A stretch of DNA of 64,000 bases, from NCBI RefSeq assembly GCF_001636315.1, contig NZ_KV440949.1, positions 5,412,084 to 5,476,083 of the forward strand, in the 5' to 3' direction. This document shows positions 34,179-43,440 of the stretch, in pieces. Both the position numbers and the translations under genes were made by a program. Under the pieces are notes generated by a model. It saw only the letters and a program-made list of their open reading frames with translations. It did no database searches and had not been told where the DNA came from. Each line of letters starts with the position of its first letter. Position 1 is the first letter of the stretch. The stretch comes from Neobacillus mesonae (lineage in GTDB: Bacteria > Bacillota > Bacilli > Bacillales > Cytobacillaceae).

Positions 34179-35348
34179 TTAATTACCATTAAATAGTGTC
34201 TGTGATTCTAGTCTAAATCCTTCAACGACGACCTCTTCATCTACCTCTAGGAGCAAGCATCGTTTTCCTTCGTATGTAATATATTTGACATTTTTCAACT
34301 CTTTCGGGTTGATGGTTACATCTGCTATCTTGGTCTCGATTTTTATAGATTTAGGGACCAAACTGGTGGCCTTAAATTCATGCTTTTCATCCGTGACCAC
34401 ACTTTTGAATGCATGCTCCACTTTTGCAGCTTCCACATTTTCGACGCCGCTGACCTTTAGGATGCGTTCGATGTCACGATGATCGATTGTCGGGACTTCA
34501 CTTTCTTCTTTTTCCTGACTCTCTTGGACCACTCGATCGATTTCCTCATAAACATTAGATATAACCTTGGAGTCCACTTCGTCCCCGATTACTTCTTTTA
34601 AAATAAAACCAAAGCAGTCCTTATCATCCTGTGCCGTAAAAATATCTTCACAGTCCAGAACCTTTTCAATAAAGGTGTAATCCGGCTGATTCACCTTTCC
34701 CGCACAATAAAGAATATGATTTACATCTGCCGCATTGTCGTTAAACGCTGGGAATAGGAATCCTGACATAGGCGAGTCTAAATTTATTATGGGATCGACC
34801 ATATGATAGGACTTGTATTCTTTTTCGATATAATCAAATAACAAGGCTTTTTTCGGAAGGTCGGTTTTATTAAGGCTGCAAAGGATAAACGGGTTGGCGT
34901 AAACTTCATCATCCCCGCCCTCTTCGGATTCCTGATTTCGTTTCTTCGTCGGTTTGCGATATTCTCCCCGAATAAATGTAACCACTGTATCAAATTCATA
35001 CACGGCATGAGCAAACATTTTTCCGACGATGTCAATCATGTTATCCTGCCAATCCTCCGATTCAGCTTGAATTCCTTCAAAGAGAATCGTTTGTGTAGTG
35101 TAGTCCTCATCCCGCCTAAACTTCAGCTCAAATAATTTGGCGTCAAGATGGCCGGTCAACACCTTTTTAAAGTTGGCCAAAAACAGCTCCTGTGTTTCCT
35201 GTTCTAACATTTGAAACGGCTGGCAAACCTGATGATAAATTTCTCCTGATTCTTTCTTTACGTAAACATTGAAGATTTCTCGGATATTCATTCGATAATT
35301 GTCTAGCTTAAATTCCTTGCGGATATTTGCGATGTCTTTTTTGTTCAT
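34179..35348 (-). CDS. DUF4317 family protein
   Basis: 389-aa cytoplasmic protein matching, by overall pattern (MNKKDIANIRKEFKLDNYRM at the start, CSLNKTDLPKKALLFDYIEKEY mid-protein), the DUF4317 family of Firmicutes. Members are of unknown function. No membrane segment or catalytic motif is seen; an acidic linker, EESEEGGDDE, is near residue 140. Single gene closed by a terminator. Confidence 0.8.
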   Translation of the reverse strand: MNKKDIANIRKEFKLDNYRMNIREIFNVYVKKESGEIYHQVCQPFQMLEQETQELFLANFKKVLTGHLDAKLFELKFRRDEDYTTQTILFEGIQAESEDWQDNMIDIVGKMFAHAVYEFDTVVTFIRGEYRKPTKKRNQESEEGGDDEVYANPFILCSLNKTDLPKKALLFDYIEKEYKSYHMVDPIINLDSPMSGFLFPAFNDNAADVNHILYCAGKVNQPDYTFIEKVLDCEDIFTAQDDKDCFGFILKEVIGDEVDSKVISNVYEEIDRVVQESQEKEESEVPTIDHRDIERILKVSGVENVEAAKVEHAFKSVVTDEKHEFKATSLVPKSIKIETKIADVTINPKELKNVKYITYEGKRCLLLEVDEEVVVEGFRLESQTLFNGN

Positions 35349-35526
35349 TTATTTCAACTCCCATTCCTGATTATACTGGTTTGGCTGGAAAATCTCTATT
35401 TTGTTTTTCAAAATTTTCTAGAATGGACTATCTTTGTTTTTGTTGAATAAATGATAGAAGAACTTGTACACATTAAGAGTTGAGTAACATTCCTTCGATA
35501 TATTAATTAACAGGGAGGTATTTCAT

Positions 35527-35691
35527 TTGGAAAAAGAAAATTTTGATCATGTTCAAAATCAAACAAGCGGCAGCTTAAAGGGCAAAGAAAATGAGCAAGT
35601 GCTGGAAATTAGTTCTACTGGATATGGATTAGAATCGGTTTCAAACGAAAATTCAGAAAAACTGCAGTCCATTAAAAGTGATCTAAAATAG
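35527..35691 (+). CDS. Small hydrophilic protein with TTG start
   Basis: 54-aa ORF starting at TTG with AGGGAGGT 8 nt upstream, a near-ideal ribosome site. The product is hydrophilic, rich in Ser, Glu, Asn and Lys (MEKENFDHVQN at the start), with no recognised domain. Similar size and composition to the product at 22161. Confidence 0.6.
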   Translation: MEKENFDHVQNQTSGSLKGKENEQVLEISSTGYGLESVSNENSEKLQSIKSDLK

Positions 35692-35741
35692 TTTCTTTTT
35701 CACATACATCGGTTATAGTAAACATAAGAAATTCATAAATT

Positions 35742-35831
35742 AAAAAAGACTAAAGAATGCAGCAACATGTTCGGTCCAGCAATAGACGGTTCCCTCAAAG
35801 GGGATCGACTGTGGTGAAAATAATCCACCTG
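35742..35831 (-). ncRNA. Repeated non-coding element, copy 1
   Basis: About 90 bp nearly identical to 44541-44635. On the minus strand both copies contain a hairpin built on GATCCCC / GGGAACC, then a hairpin with loop TTGCT, then a TTTTTT tract (CTTTTTTAAT here), as in a small RNA with an intrinsic terminator. No coding potential is seen. RNA status is inferred from the structure. Confidence 0.45.
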
Positions 35832-35860
35832 AGCTATGAATCTCAAGGGTGGATTATTTT
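35817..35860. terminator. Bidirectional terminator with the AATAATCCACC stem
   Basis: AAAATAATCCACC-TGAG pairs with CTCA-(AG)-GGTGGATTATTTT, T run on the plus strand and A run before it. Ends the 35527 transcript on the plus strand. Confidence 0.75.
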
Positions 35861-36141
35861 TTATTGTGAAATGACTGAATTGCTATGATTAAACTAACCA
35901 TATCCCCCTTCCAGTCCCTTCAGCCTCATCAACGTAGTCTATAACAATATTCTAGATATTACCCATTTATAAAATCCTGTGCACTATCCTGTTGTGGCAA
36001 TTATATAAGAAATTTAACAATCTATTTACAAATAGGTTAATGTTGGTTGTTTCGACATATTTTTAAGAATCTCTTGTTATAATGGCTTTATCTTAGAAGG
36101 GGTGCATTGAAATTCATTTGAAAATGGAATGAGGAGGAAAT
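35861..36141. other. Intergenic, nothing recognised
   Basis: A/T-rich stretch leading to the small membrane protein at 36142; apart from that gene's ribosome site no structure, repeat or ORF was identified. Confidence 0.4.
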
Positions 36142-36237
36142 ATGGCAGAAATATTACTTTATATTGGTACATATCTAACAATTGCACTTGCTCTTGGCTG
36201 GCTGATTTCAATCACTTTTGATCAATTTTTTCAATAA
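36142..36237 (+). CDS. 31-residue single-pass membrane protein
   Basis: ATG at 36142 with GAGGAGG about 5 nt upstream. The peptide starts MAEILLYIG, is hydrophobic through residue 26 and ends DQFFQ. Such tiny membrane proteins are common in Bacillus but usually unannotated. No partner gene is evident. Confidence 0.6.
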   Translation: MAEILLYIGTYLTIALALGWLISITFDQFFQ

Positions 36238-36424
36238 GCTTTTAAAGAAAATATTACGGAAAAACGGTAGCTAATTAAGTGCTGAAAATGAAGGATTTCT
36301 TATAGCTTTAGTTGCATCCCTCTCAACAACCTTAATAACAACTGAACATTTTGTATTGTGGCGTGTTTCTTGAAAATATTGAGTGATTAATTACTTTATC
36401 TTAATACTCAAGGAGGAAGATAAT

Positions 36425-36565
36425 GTGTGGATTTTAACACTTTATTTAAAAGATAGTATCAAAATGTTCGAATATGATAATAAGGATGAGGCTTGGGAGG
36501 AATATAAAAAAGCAAATGGGTGTAAAATCCTCTCAGAGGTTATTTATTTTACGGATTTTGAATAG
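36425..36565 (+). CDS. Small protein of unknown function
   Basis: 46 aa (MWILTLYLKDSIKMFEYDNK at the start) from a GTG 8 nt after AAGGAGG; the frame is open 14 codons further upstream but without a ribosome site. A mix of hydrophobic and acidic residues suggests a compact alpha/beta fold. No family recognised. Followed by a terminator. Confidence 0.6.
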   Translation: MWILTLYLKDSIKMFEYDNKDEAWEEYKKANGCKILSEVIYFTDFE

Positions 36566-36580
36566 CTAAAAATAATCAAC

Positions 36581-36614
36581 AAAAAACGTCATTCTCTATT
36601 GAATGGCGTTTTCT
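36581..36614 (+). terminator. Terminator after the 46-aa gene
   Basis: Stem AAACGTCATTC / GAATGGCGTTT (one G-U) followed by TTTCTTTC. Confidence 0.7.
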
Positions 36615-36664
36615 TTCTATTAGGATGATGGTATTCCCGTACAGTTTATCAGGTAGATGTGATT

Positions 36665-37099
36665 CTATATATTCGTTAATTTCCCATTAATTAGAGTTTT
36701 ATCCAATTCGCGTACTTGATCATATGAACTTAACAATTGCTCAGGAACCAATGTTCTTCCGTATTCCCATGCATTCGTCTCTATTATAGTTTTAAGCTTT
36801 TTAATTTCATCGTCTTCACCATACATTAAAATCCTAAGATCATGTTTATTTTTCTTAAAATCAAAATAATAACCTAACACACGATACAGAATAATTTTAA
36901 CAAAGTTTTCATCTGTCTCATTAATCCTGAATTTATTAATATAACTATTAACTTGAAGATAATTAAATTTAATTGTATTTGTCGAGACATTATAACTCAT
37001 AGGTACGGCAAGTTTATTGTTTATTTCATAGTTAATATTTAAATTGTGCTTTTCTAAAGTATCATCAATGATTTTCTCTATATTCCAAATATACAGCAT
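36665..37099 (-). CDS. Hypothetical protein
   Basis: 144 aa, Asn-, Lys- and Ile-rich with lower GC than its neighbours, which may indicate transfer. No membrane segment, signal peptide or motif recognised. The AAAGGAAGTG ribosome site is good. Stands alone between a small gene and the DUF429 gene. Confidence 0.6.
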   Translation of the reverse strand: MLYIWNIEKIIDDTLEKHNLNINYEINNKLAVPMSYNVSTNTIKFNYLQVNSYINKFRINETDENFVKIILYRVLGYYFDFKKNKHDLRILMYGEDDEIKKLKTIIETNAWEYGRTLVPEQLLSSYDQVRELDKTLINGKLTNI

Positions 37100-37281
37100 C
37101 TTTCTATCACTTCCTTTATGAGCTTCTATGTATCAGAATTTCCCTTTACTCTACTATTTTACAAATAATTTATTTCTCTTTAAAGTAATAAATCCGTTAC
37201 AAATATTACTACATCGAAAAGATGGCCGAGCACCGATTGCTTAAATTATTTTATACAACTGAAAACCGCCACTATATTAAT

Positions 37282-37941
37282 CTAACAACTATAATCAAAA
37301 GGATGCAGCGGGGGATTGGCAGGATAGAGCCACTTTGGTTCAAGTGATTCATCCTTCCAATGCCAGGCGCCTAATGCGGCTGCGCAGGCATCAATGGAAT
37401 GACTTTCTTCTTGAACAACATCAGGAAGATTGGTCAAATTTTGTTCCTTAAACCAGTTTCGGATAAACATCCTGGCTGTTACATCCTGCTTATAGGTTAA
37501 AACATAATTCAAATCCTCTGATAAAAGCCTTGATCCAATAATTGCTCCAGGATGAACTTCCACAACGGAAACGGAATTTCTGGTTTCAAGATTTTCAATT
37601 TCACGAGTAAGTTTAATCCCTCTCAAGGTTAGATAGACCATTCGATTGAGAGTCGGTGCCATAATGGACCCTGGCTTCATCCCTAATGTGACAATAAATT
37701 GCCTCAGCTGTTTATCCCCCGGTCTGTCTCCCCCGCCATCCTGATAAGACAAAGGTGCATCGATTCCAATCACAACTTCATCAATCTGACTTTGATATTT
37801 AATTTCATTTAAGATATCCATGTCACTGATGTAGCTCAAAAGTTTGATGAACGTTAATTGACCAGCTTGCCGTTTGAAAACAGTTAATACGGTATCTTTA
37901 TGATTACTGGGTCCGGAAAGATCTATGCCGATTATTCTCAT
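37282..37941 (-). CDS. DUF429 family protein (RNase H-like fold)
   Basis: 219 aa from ATG at 37941. IIGIDLSGPSNHKDTVLTV at the N-terminus and VVIGIDAPLS follow the pattern of DUF429, with acidic residues at the tips of the strands as in RNase H-like nucleases; HSIDACAAALGA near residue 180 carries a third conserved Asp. Activity untested in the family. The frame extends ten codons upstream, but MRIIGIDLSG is the natural start though its ribosome site is weak. Confidence 0.75.
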   Translation of the reverse strand: MRIIGIDLSGPSNHKDTVLTVFKRQAGQLTFIKLLSYISDMDILNEIKYQSQIDEVVIGIDAPLSYQDGGGDRPGDKQLRQFIVTLGMKPGSIMAPTLNRMVYLTLRGIKLTREIENLETRNSVSVVEVHPGAIIGSRLLSEDLNYVLTYKQDVTARMFIRNWFKEQNLTNLPDVVQEESHSIDACAAALGAWHWKDESLEPKWLYPANPPLHPFDYSC

Positions 37942-38135
37942 TCTTATCAACTCGCTTAAAATAGTTTTCAACTCTTATTTATATTGCGATTTACATAGTT
38001 ATTATTTCACCAAATTATTTCATATGTCATATGCTCTATACCTTGATAATACTATATTTAAGAAAGATTGGACTAACGTAAATGGATACGGGACCATTTT
38101 TATGTAAAAATATGACTAAAAAAATACAAGTGGAT

Positions 38136-38805
38136 TGCATTGACCAAAAAAGAGGATAATCCTCAAAAAGGTCAATGCGAGCAGGGTCCATTGACCAAAA
38201 GAGAGGAAACCCTTCAAAAAAGGTCAATGCAAGCAGGTTCCTTTGACCAAAAGAGAGGAAACCCTTCAAAAAAGGTCAATGCAAGCAGGCTCCTTTGACC
38301 AAAAGTGAGAAAACCCTTCAAAAAAGGTCAATGCAAGCAGGCTCCATTTACCAAAAGAGAGGAAACCCTTCAAAAATGGTCAATGCAAGCAGGGTCCATT
38401 GACCAAAAGAGAGGAAACCCTTCAAAAAAGGTCAATGCAAGCAGGTTCCTTTGACCAAAAGAGAGGAAACCCTTCAAAAAAGGTCAATGCAAGCAGGCTC
38501 CTTTGACCAAAAGTGAGAAAACCCTTCAAGAAAAGGTCAATGCAAGCAGGCTCCATTTACCAAAAGAGAGGAAACCCTTCAAAAAAGGTCAATGCAAGCA
38601 GGCTCCATTGACCAAAAGAGAGGAAACCCTTCAAAAAAGGTCAATGCAAGCAGGGTCCTTTGACCAAAAGTGAGAAAACCCTTCAAAAAAGGTTAATGCA
38701 AGCAGGGTCCATTGACCAAAAGTGAGGAAACCCAGTCAAAAATGGGTAATGCGAACAGCTTCTCCTTTGACCAAAAGAGAGGAATCTCCTCAAAAGTGGT
38801 ATTTT
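38136..38805. repeat. Thirteen tandem 52-bp repeats with hairpin arms
   Basis: GACC (or TACC) anchors fall at 38142, 38193, 38245, 38297, 38349, 38401, 38453, 38505, 38558, 38610, 38662, 38714 and 38769: spacing 52 bp with small deviations at the ends. Most units read TTGACC, 25 A/G-rich nt, GGTCAA, then AATGCAAGCAGG; TTGACC and GGTCAA can pair. Units 2-5 and 6-9 share the same variant order, so a 208-bp block was duplicated. The period is not a multiple of three and no ORF spans it. Confidence 0.93.
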
Positions 38806-38879
38806 AAAGAGATGACTCAAGCGACCAAATACTCGTTTGAAAAAGAATATGGCAAAATAAAAATGAATCAATAAAAAAG

Positions 38880-38907
38880 CCAATCGATCACTAAATCGAT
38901 TGACTCT
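38880..38907 (-). terminator. Terminator after the 70-aa gene
   Basis: AGTCAATCGAT pairs with ATCGATTGGCT around TTAGTG; the minus strand continues with six T. Confidence 0.8.
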
Positions 38908-38958
38908 TTTTCTTTATTGTGATGCATCACGAATACTCGAGCAAAACCTTTAAGATTA

Positions 38959-39171
38959 TTACATTCCCGTTCTATACTTTTTTTCACTTGAGGATGTCGT
39001 TTTTGAATTGTGCTTCGCTTTTTCTTCAAGTTTTTCTTCGTTTAAATCCTCTACTGGTATAGGGTCAACTGTTTGCTCACTTTTGAATTTGTCAAATAGA
39101 CTCTCTTTCTCTGTTGCGTATTGTTCAGGGGAGTCCATGTTTCCTTTAGATTTAGTTTTATTTTTGTCCAT
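38959..39171 (-). CDS. Small charged protein of unknown function
   Basis: 70 aa, strongly hydrophilic, no hydrophobic core, Lys/Glu/Ser rich (MDKNKTKSKGNMDSPEQYAT at the start). Good GAGGTGAGAGG ribosome site and own terminator. Likely disordered; spore-associated proteins look like this, but the family is not recognised. Confidence 0.65.
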   Translation of the reverse strand: MDKNKTKSKGNMDSPEQYATEKESLFDKFKSEQTVDPIPVEDLNEEKLEEKAKHNSKTTSSSEKKYRTGM

Positions 39172-39278
39172 ATCCTCTCACCTCATTACTATCAATACCC
39201 TAGATCTCCAGATTAAAAACCAGTTTTTACTTCCCTTTATCAAAAACTGTTAATAAAAATGTACGAAAGGACAAAAGG

Positions 39279-40772
39279 TTAAATGCTTACATCTTCCGTT
39301 TTTCCTTGCTTCAGCTGGGTTCGGTAGAGTCTAAATTCCTCCTGTATTTGTTTGGAAGGAGCTTTACCTATAAGACTGACAATAAGGATGGCAAGAGTAC
39401 CAAATAGGAAACCGGGTGCCAGCTCATATATATCGAAAAGCCCGCCGGACAGCTGCGCCCAAACAATAACCGTTACCGCGCCAACCACGATTCCGGCCAA
39501 AGCGCCATTTCTTGTCATTCTCTTCCAAAACAAACTTAAGATTATAACTGGTCCAAATGCCGCTCCAAATCCTGCCCAAGCGTAGCTTACTAATTCCAAC
39601 ACCTTGCTTTCAGGATTGTACCCTAAGAAGATGGCAATAACGGCAATGCCGAGAACAGCCATTCTGCCAACAATCATTTCTTCCTTTTGGGAAGCGTTTC
39701 TTCTAAAGATCGATTTATAAAAATCTTGGGCTAACGCACTTGAAGAAACAAGTAACTGAGAATCAACAGTACTCATGATTGCTGAGAGAATGGCTGCGAG
39801 TAAAAAGCCGGCAACCCATGGATTAAACAGGACCTGAGAAAACATGATAAAAACAGTTTCTGAATTTTCCAAAGGTGAGTGGGCAAAGTAGGCTATACCT
39901 GCGAAACCAATAAATATCGCCCCAAATAAGGAAACAATCATCCAGATCATCCCAATCATCCGCGCCTTTGGAATTTCTTTGGTTGACTTGATCCCCATAA
40001 AGCGGACAATAATATGCGGCTGTCCGAAATAACCCAATCCCCATGCCAGCAAGGAAATAACACCAATGGATGTGGCGCCTGAGTAAACATTTAAAAAGGA
40101 TGAATCGATGCTTCCGATTTTGTGAATCGTCTCCTTCCAGCCGCCAAGTTCATGGATGGCCACAATCGGAATGATGATCAGGGCTAAGAACATCAGAATT
40201 CCTTGGATAAAATCCGTCCAGCTGGCAGCTAAAAAACCACCAAAGAATGTGTACGATAAAATCACCGCCGCTCCAACCCAAAGAGCTAAAATATAGTTCA
40301 TTCCAAATGATTTCTCTAAAAGAATGGCCCCACCAACAAGACTCGACGAGGTGTAGAAGGTAAAAAACACGAGAATTACAATCGCGGAAATAATCCGTAG
40401 TATTTTTGAAGAATCATGGAATCGATTTTCAAAGAAATCTGGTACTGTGATCGAATCGCTGGCGACTTTGGTATAAACCCGCAGCGGCTTCGCGATAAAT
40501 TGCCAGTTTAAGTATGCCCCTATGGACAAACCAATCGGCAGCCATATGGACCCCATTCCGGTGAGATAGACGGCTCCTGGAAGACCGAGCATTAGCCAGC
40601 CGCTCATATCAGAACTTCCTGCACTTAAAGCAGCCACTCCGGCACCTAGCTGTCTGCCTCCAAGTACATAATCCTTCAAGTCTTTTGTCATTCTAGCAGC
40701 CATAACGCCAATAATCAACATGGCTAGTAAATACATTATGATGGATGTTAACGTGGGTAAATTTATACTCAT
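39279..40772 (-). CDS. Sodium:proline symporter (PutP/OpuE type)
   Basis: 497-aa sodium:solute symporter family protein with 13 predicted helices. ALSAGSSDMSGWLMLGLPGAVYLTG is the characteristic PutP/OpuE stretch, and SAIMSTVDSQLLVSSSALAQDF follows in helix 8. It imports proline with Na+. It is last in a unit with proC, proB and proA, which points to an osmoprotective role (OpuE-like) rather than catabolism, since no putB or putC gene is present. Its ATG overlaps the stop codon of a 37-codon accessory ORF. Confidence 0.92.
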   Translation of the reverse strand: MSINLPTLTSIIMYLLAMLIIGVMAARMTKDLKDYVLGGRQLGAGVAALSAGSSDMSGWLMLGLPGAVYLTGMGSIWLPIGLSIGAYLNWQFIAKPLRVYTKVASDSITVPDFFENRFHDSSKILRIISAIVILVFFTFYTSSSLVGGAILLEKSFGMNYILALWVGAAVILSYTFFGGFLAASWTDFIQGILMFLALIIIPIVAIHELGGWKETIHKIGSIDSSFLNVYSGATSIGVISLLAWGLGYFGQPHIIVRFMGIKSTKEIPKARMIGMIWMIVSLFGAIFIGFAGIAYFAHSPLENSETVFIMFSQVLFNPWVAGFLLAAILSAIMSTVDSQLLVSSSALAQDFYKSIFRRNASQKEEMIVGRMAVLGIAVIAIFLGYNPESKVLELVSYAWAGFGAAFGPVIILSLFWKRMTRNGALAGIVVGAVTVIVWAQLSGGLFDIYELAPGFLFGTLAILIVSLIGKAPSKQIQEEFRLYRTQLKQGKTEDVSI

Positions 40773-40882
40773 GAATGAATCCTCCCCTTTTCAGCAAAAT
40801 AACTAATGATAGATAATACAATTAATATCGGCATGGGGATCATTAACCATGCCCAAGTAGCATCCGTTAAACTGATGTCCAT
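40769..40882 (-). CDS. Symporter small accessory protein
   Basis: 37-aa single-pass membrane protein: MDISLTDATWAWLMIPMP at the start, hydrophobic to residue 28, tail FAEKGRIHS. The ATG at 40882 follows GGGAGGTGA, and its TGA overlaps the symporter ATG as ATGA, so the two are translationally coupled. Small accessory proteins of this size are known just upstream of sodium:solute symporter genes. Too short for most gene callers. Confidence 0.75.
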   Translation of the reverse strand: MDISLTDATWAWLMIPMPILIVLSIISYFAEKGRIHS

Positions 40883-40924
40883 GTCATCACCTCCCTTTAG
40901 TTTTTTTACATGTAAATAGGATGA

Positions 40925-42190
40925 TCAACTGCGGATTTGGCCGTCCCCAGTCATGATATATTTATAAGTTGTTAAAGCAGGTAATCCCATCGGTCCTCTG
41001 GCATGAAGCTTTTGGGTGGAGATGCCGATTTCCGCTCCCAGGCCGAGAGCCCCGCCATCCGTGAAACGCGTTGAGGCATTATGATAAATGGCGGAAGCAT
41101 CTACGAACTTCATAAAATGCTGTGCGGTATACTCGTTTTCAGTTAAAATCGCTTCCGAGTGCTTTGTTCCATATTGTTCAATATGAGCAATAGCTTCATC
41201 CACATCCTTCACGACCTTGATTGCGATGTGTAAGTTTAAATACTCATTAGCCCAATCCTCTTCCACCGCCGCTACTGCATTTGGAACAACCTCTAAAGCG
41301 GCTTCATCAGCGTGTACCGTAATGGAATGGACAGAAAATGTCCGGGCGAGGGCCTCATGATGTTCAGCAAGCCATTTCTCATGGACGAGGACGGTTTCAA
41401 TCGCATTGCAAACAGCAGGACGGCTAGTTTTGCCATTAACAAGGATTGATAATGTTTTTTCAAGATCTGCTTCAGCATCAATATATAGGTGACAATTACC
41501 AATACCAGTCTCAAGTACTGGAACTGTCGCATTGCTTGCAACCGTGTTAATTAATCCTGCTCCACCGCGAGGAATCAGAACATCGATATGTTCCTTCATC
41601 GTAAACAATTGCTGGGAGGCTTCTCGATTCGTGCTTTCAATCAATTGAACAGCCTCTTTTGGTATGTTTGTTTCCATTAGCGCCTTATGCATGACAGAAA
41701 CAATCGCTTTATTAGTATGAATAGCCGATGACCCTCCTTTTAGAACAATGGCGTTTCCTGCTTTTAGAGCAAGGCCCGCTGCGTCCACCGTCACATTAGG
41801 TCTTGCTTCATAAATCATTCCGATAACACCCAATGGAACAGATATTTTGGTTATCTTCAATCCATTATCTAACCTGCTGTCCATCATGACTTTCCCAACT
41901 GGGTCCTCCAGCTCTGCTACCTGGCGCAGTCCATCAGTAAATTGAGCGATTCGTTCTTTTGACAAAGCTAATCGATCTAAAAAGGCATTATTCAATTCCT
42001 GTTTACGGCCATTTTTCAAGTCTTTTTCATTTTCTTCGAGAAGCATCTCAGCATGGGTCTCTAGCGTAGAAGCCAGTCTATACAGAGCCTCGTTTTTCTC
42101 TTCGGTGGACAACACCGCTACATGTTTTGCTGCCTGCTTTGCTAAGATCGCCTGTTCCCTAACTGTTACTTTTTTTTTAATCGGTCCCAT
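40925..42190 (-). CDS. proA: Gamma-glutamyl phosphate reductase
   Basis: Second step of proline synthesis: reduces glutamyl-5-phosphate to glutamate semialdehyde with NADPH. 421 aa, usual length. ALDH-like fold with catalytic Cys in TSRPAVCNAIET, plus MIYEARPNVTVDA, VLKGGSSAIHTNKA and GAEIGISTQKLHARGPMG, all diagnostic of ProA. It begins 36 bp after proB. Forms the proC-proB-proA unit. Confidence 0.97.
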   Translation of the reverse strand: MGPIKKKVTVREQAILAKQAAKHVAVLSTEEKNEALYRLASTLETHAEMLLEENEKDLKNGRKQELNNAFLDRLALSKERIAQFTDGLRQVAELEDPVGKVMMDSRLDNGLKITKISVPLGVIGMIYEARPNVTVDAAGLALKAGNAIVLKGGSSAIHTNKAIVSVMHKALMETNIPKEAVQLIESTNREASQQLFTMKEHIDVLIPRGGAGLINTVASNATVPVLETGIGNCHLYIDAEADLEKTLSILVNGKTSRPAVCNAIETVLVHEKWLAEHHEALARTFSVHSITVHADEAALEVVPNAVAAVEEDWANEYLNLHIAIKVVKDVDEAIAHIEQYGTKHSEAILTENEYTAQHFMKFVDASAIYHNASTRFTDGGALGLGAEIGISTQKLHARGPMGLPALTTYKYIMTGDGQIRS

Positions 42191-42226
42191 AAAGTCCTCC
42201 TTGATAATTTTTAATTTTTTCTAACC

Positions 42227-43363
42227 CTAGGACGTTACCTCAATGAATCTTGACAAATCGAGATGACAAACAAAATTGTCCCATTCGATGATGGTTGTGA
42301 ATGACAGGCTGCAATTGGACTCAGAATCTAGGAATCTAGTTAATTCCTTTGATGACATTTTCACCACACCAAGCCCGATTTCGCTTCCGTTTAGATTTAA
42401 GACACGGATTACAGCACCGTTTTTGAATTGTCCATTTACTTGACTAATTCCACCCAACAGAAAACTCCTGCCCTCTGCGATTAACCTTTGCGCCTCTTGA
42501 TCAATTACAATCTCCCCTTCCGGCCCAGAATTAAAGGCAATCCATTTTTTCTTTTGATTAAGATGCATCGTACGGTCTAAACATTTGAAATAGGTTCCTT
42601 GTGCCTTCCCTAAACAGGCATCACGAACAATGTTTGGTTTGGCAGCATTTCCTAAAAATGTGGTAATTCCCGAGGCCATTGAAATTTTGGCCGCCTCGAT
42701 TTTCGATCTCATGCCGCCGGTTCCTACCGAACTGGATGAACCGCCTGCTGCCGCTTCAATTTCTGGGGTGATTGCGGTGACTAAGTCCATTTTTTGGGCA
42801 TGGCTGTTTTTCAAGGGGTCAGTATTATACAAGCCATCGATATCCGATAACATGATAAGCATTTCTGCATCAATTAAACCCGCAACTTTGGCAGAAAGTG
42901 TATCATTGTCGCCAAACTTCAACCGATTGATCGTAACCGTGTCGTTTTCATTAACGATGGGGACAATCCCCCTATCTAATAAAACATTCAATGTATTACG
43001 GACATTCTTGTAGCGACGTTCATCTAAGAAATCACTTCTCGTAATTAAAATTTGCGAAGCTACATAGCCATGCGATAAAAACTGCTTCGAATACGATTCC
43101 ATTAGTAAGCCCTGGCCAATGGAAGCCGCCGCTTGTTTCTCGGGTAATGTTCGAGGACGCTCTGAGCATCCCAGTTTACGATAGCCGGCCGCAACAGCGC
43201 CAGATGAAACCAGGACCACATCAAAGCCTGCGTCTTTCAGATTAACAATTTCGGTGGTTAATTTTTCAAGTTTTCTTTGGCTGATTTCACCGTGGCGGCT
43301 AGTTAAAGAACTGCTACCAATTTTTATGACTACCCGCTGTTGACAATCAGGGGTCGGGATCAT
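42227..43363 (-). CDS. proB: Glutamate 5-kinase
   Basis: First, normally feedback-inhibited step of proline synthesis, 378 aa from the ATG at 43363 with GGAGTG 7 nt upstream (the frame opens at 43402). Amino-acid-kinase domain with VVIKIGSSSLT, VSSGAVAAGY, NENDTVT and GTGGMRSKIEAA, followed by a C-terminal PUA domain (about 275-365). B. subtilis has a biosynthetic ProB and an osmoadaptive ProJ; the nearby proline symporter suggests the ProJ role, but sequence alone cannot decide. The C-terminal 20 residues look unusual for the family. Confidence 0.95.
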   Translation of the reverse strand: MIPTPDCQQRVVIKIGSSSLTSRHGEISQRKLEKLTTEIVNLKDAGFDVVLVSSGAVAAGYRKLGCSERPRTLPEKQAAASIGQGLLMESYSKQFLSHGYVASQILITRSDFLDERRYKNVRNTLNVLLDRGIVPIVNENDTVTINRLKFGDNDTLSAKVAGLIDAEMLIMLSDIDGLYNTDPLKNSHAQKMDLVTAITPEIEAAAGGSSSSVGTGGMRSKIEAAKISMASGITTFLGNAAKPNIVRDACLGKAQGTYFKCLDRTMHLNQKKKWIAFNSGPEGEIVIDQEAQRLIAEGRSFLLGGISQVNGQFKNGAVIRVLNLNGSEIGLGVVKMSSKELTRFLDSESNCSLSFTTIIEWDNFVCHLDLSRFIEVTS

Positions 43364-43440
43364 GCAATCACTCCATAACAAATTTTTGTTTAATACTTTC
43401 ACCGGAATTGCTTCTTAGCTATACACTGTTGGGTAAATAT

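Noticed and set aside
35742-35831. tRNA or known riboswitch in the repeated element
   Set aside because: No cloverleaf or CCA-type stem, and the conserved cores of the common riboswitch classes are absent.
38136-38805. CRISPR array
   Set aside because: The whole 52-bp unit is conserved with no unique spacers, and no cas gene is present.
38036-38883. Minus-strand ORFs of 77 and 66 codons within the repeat array
   Set aside because: They merely follow the 52-bp repeat, which shifts frame from unit to unit, and have no ribosome site.
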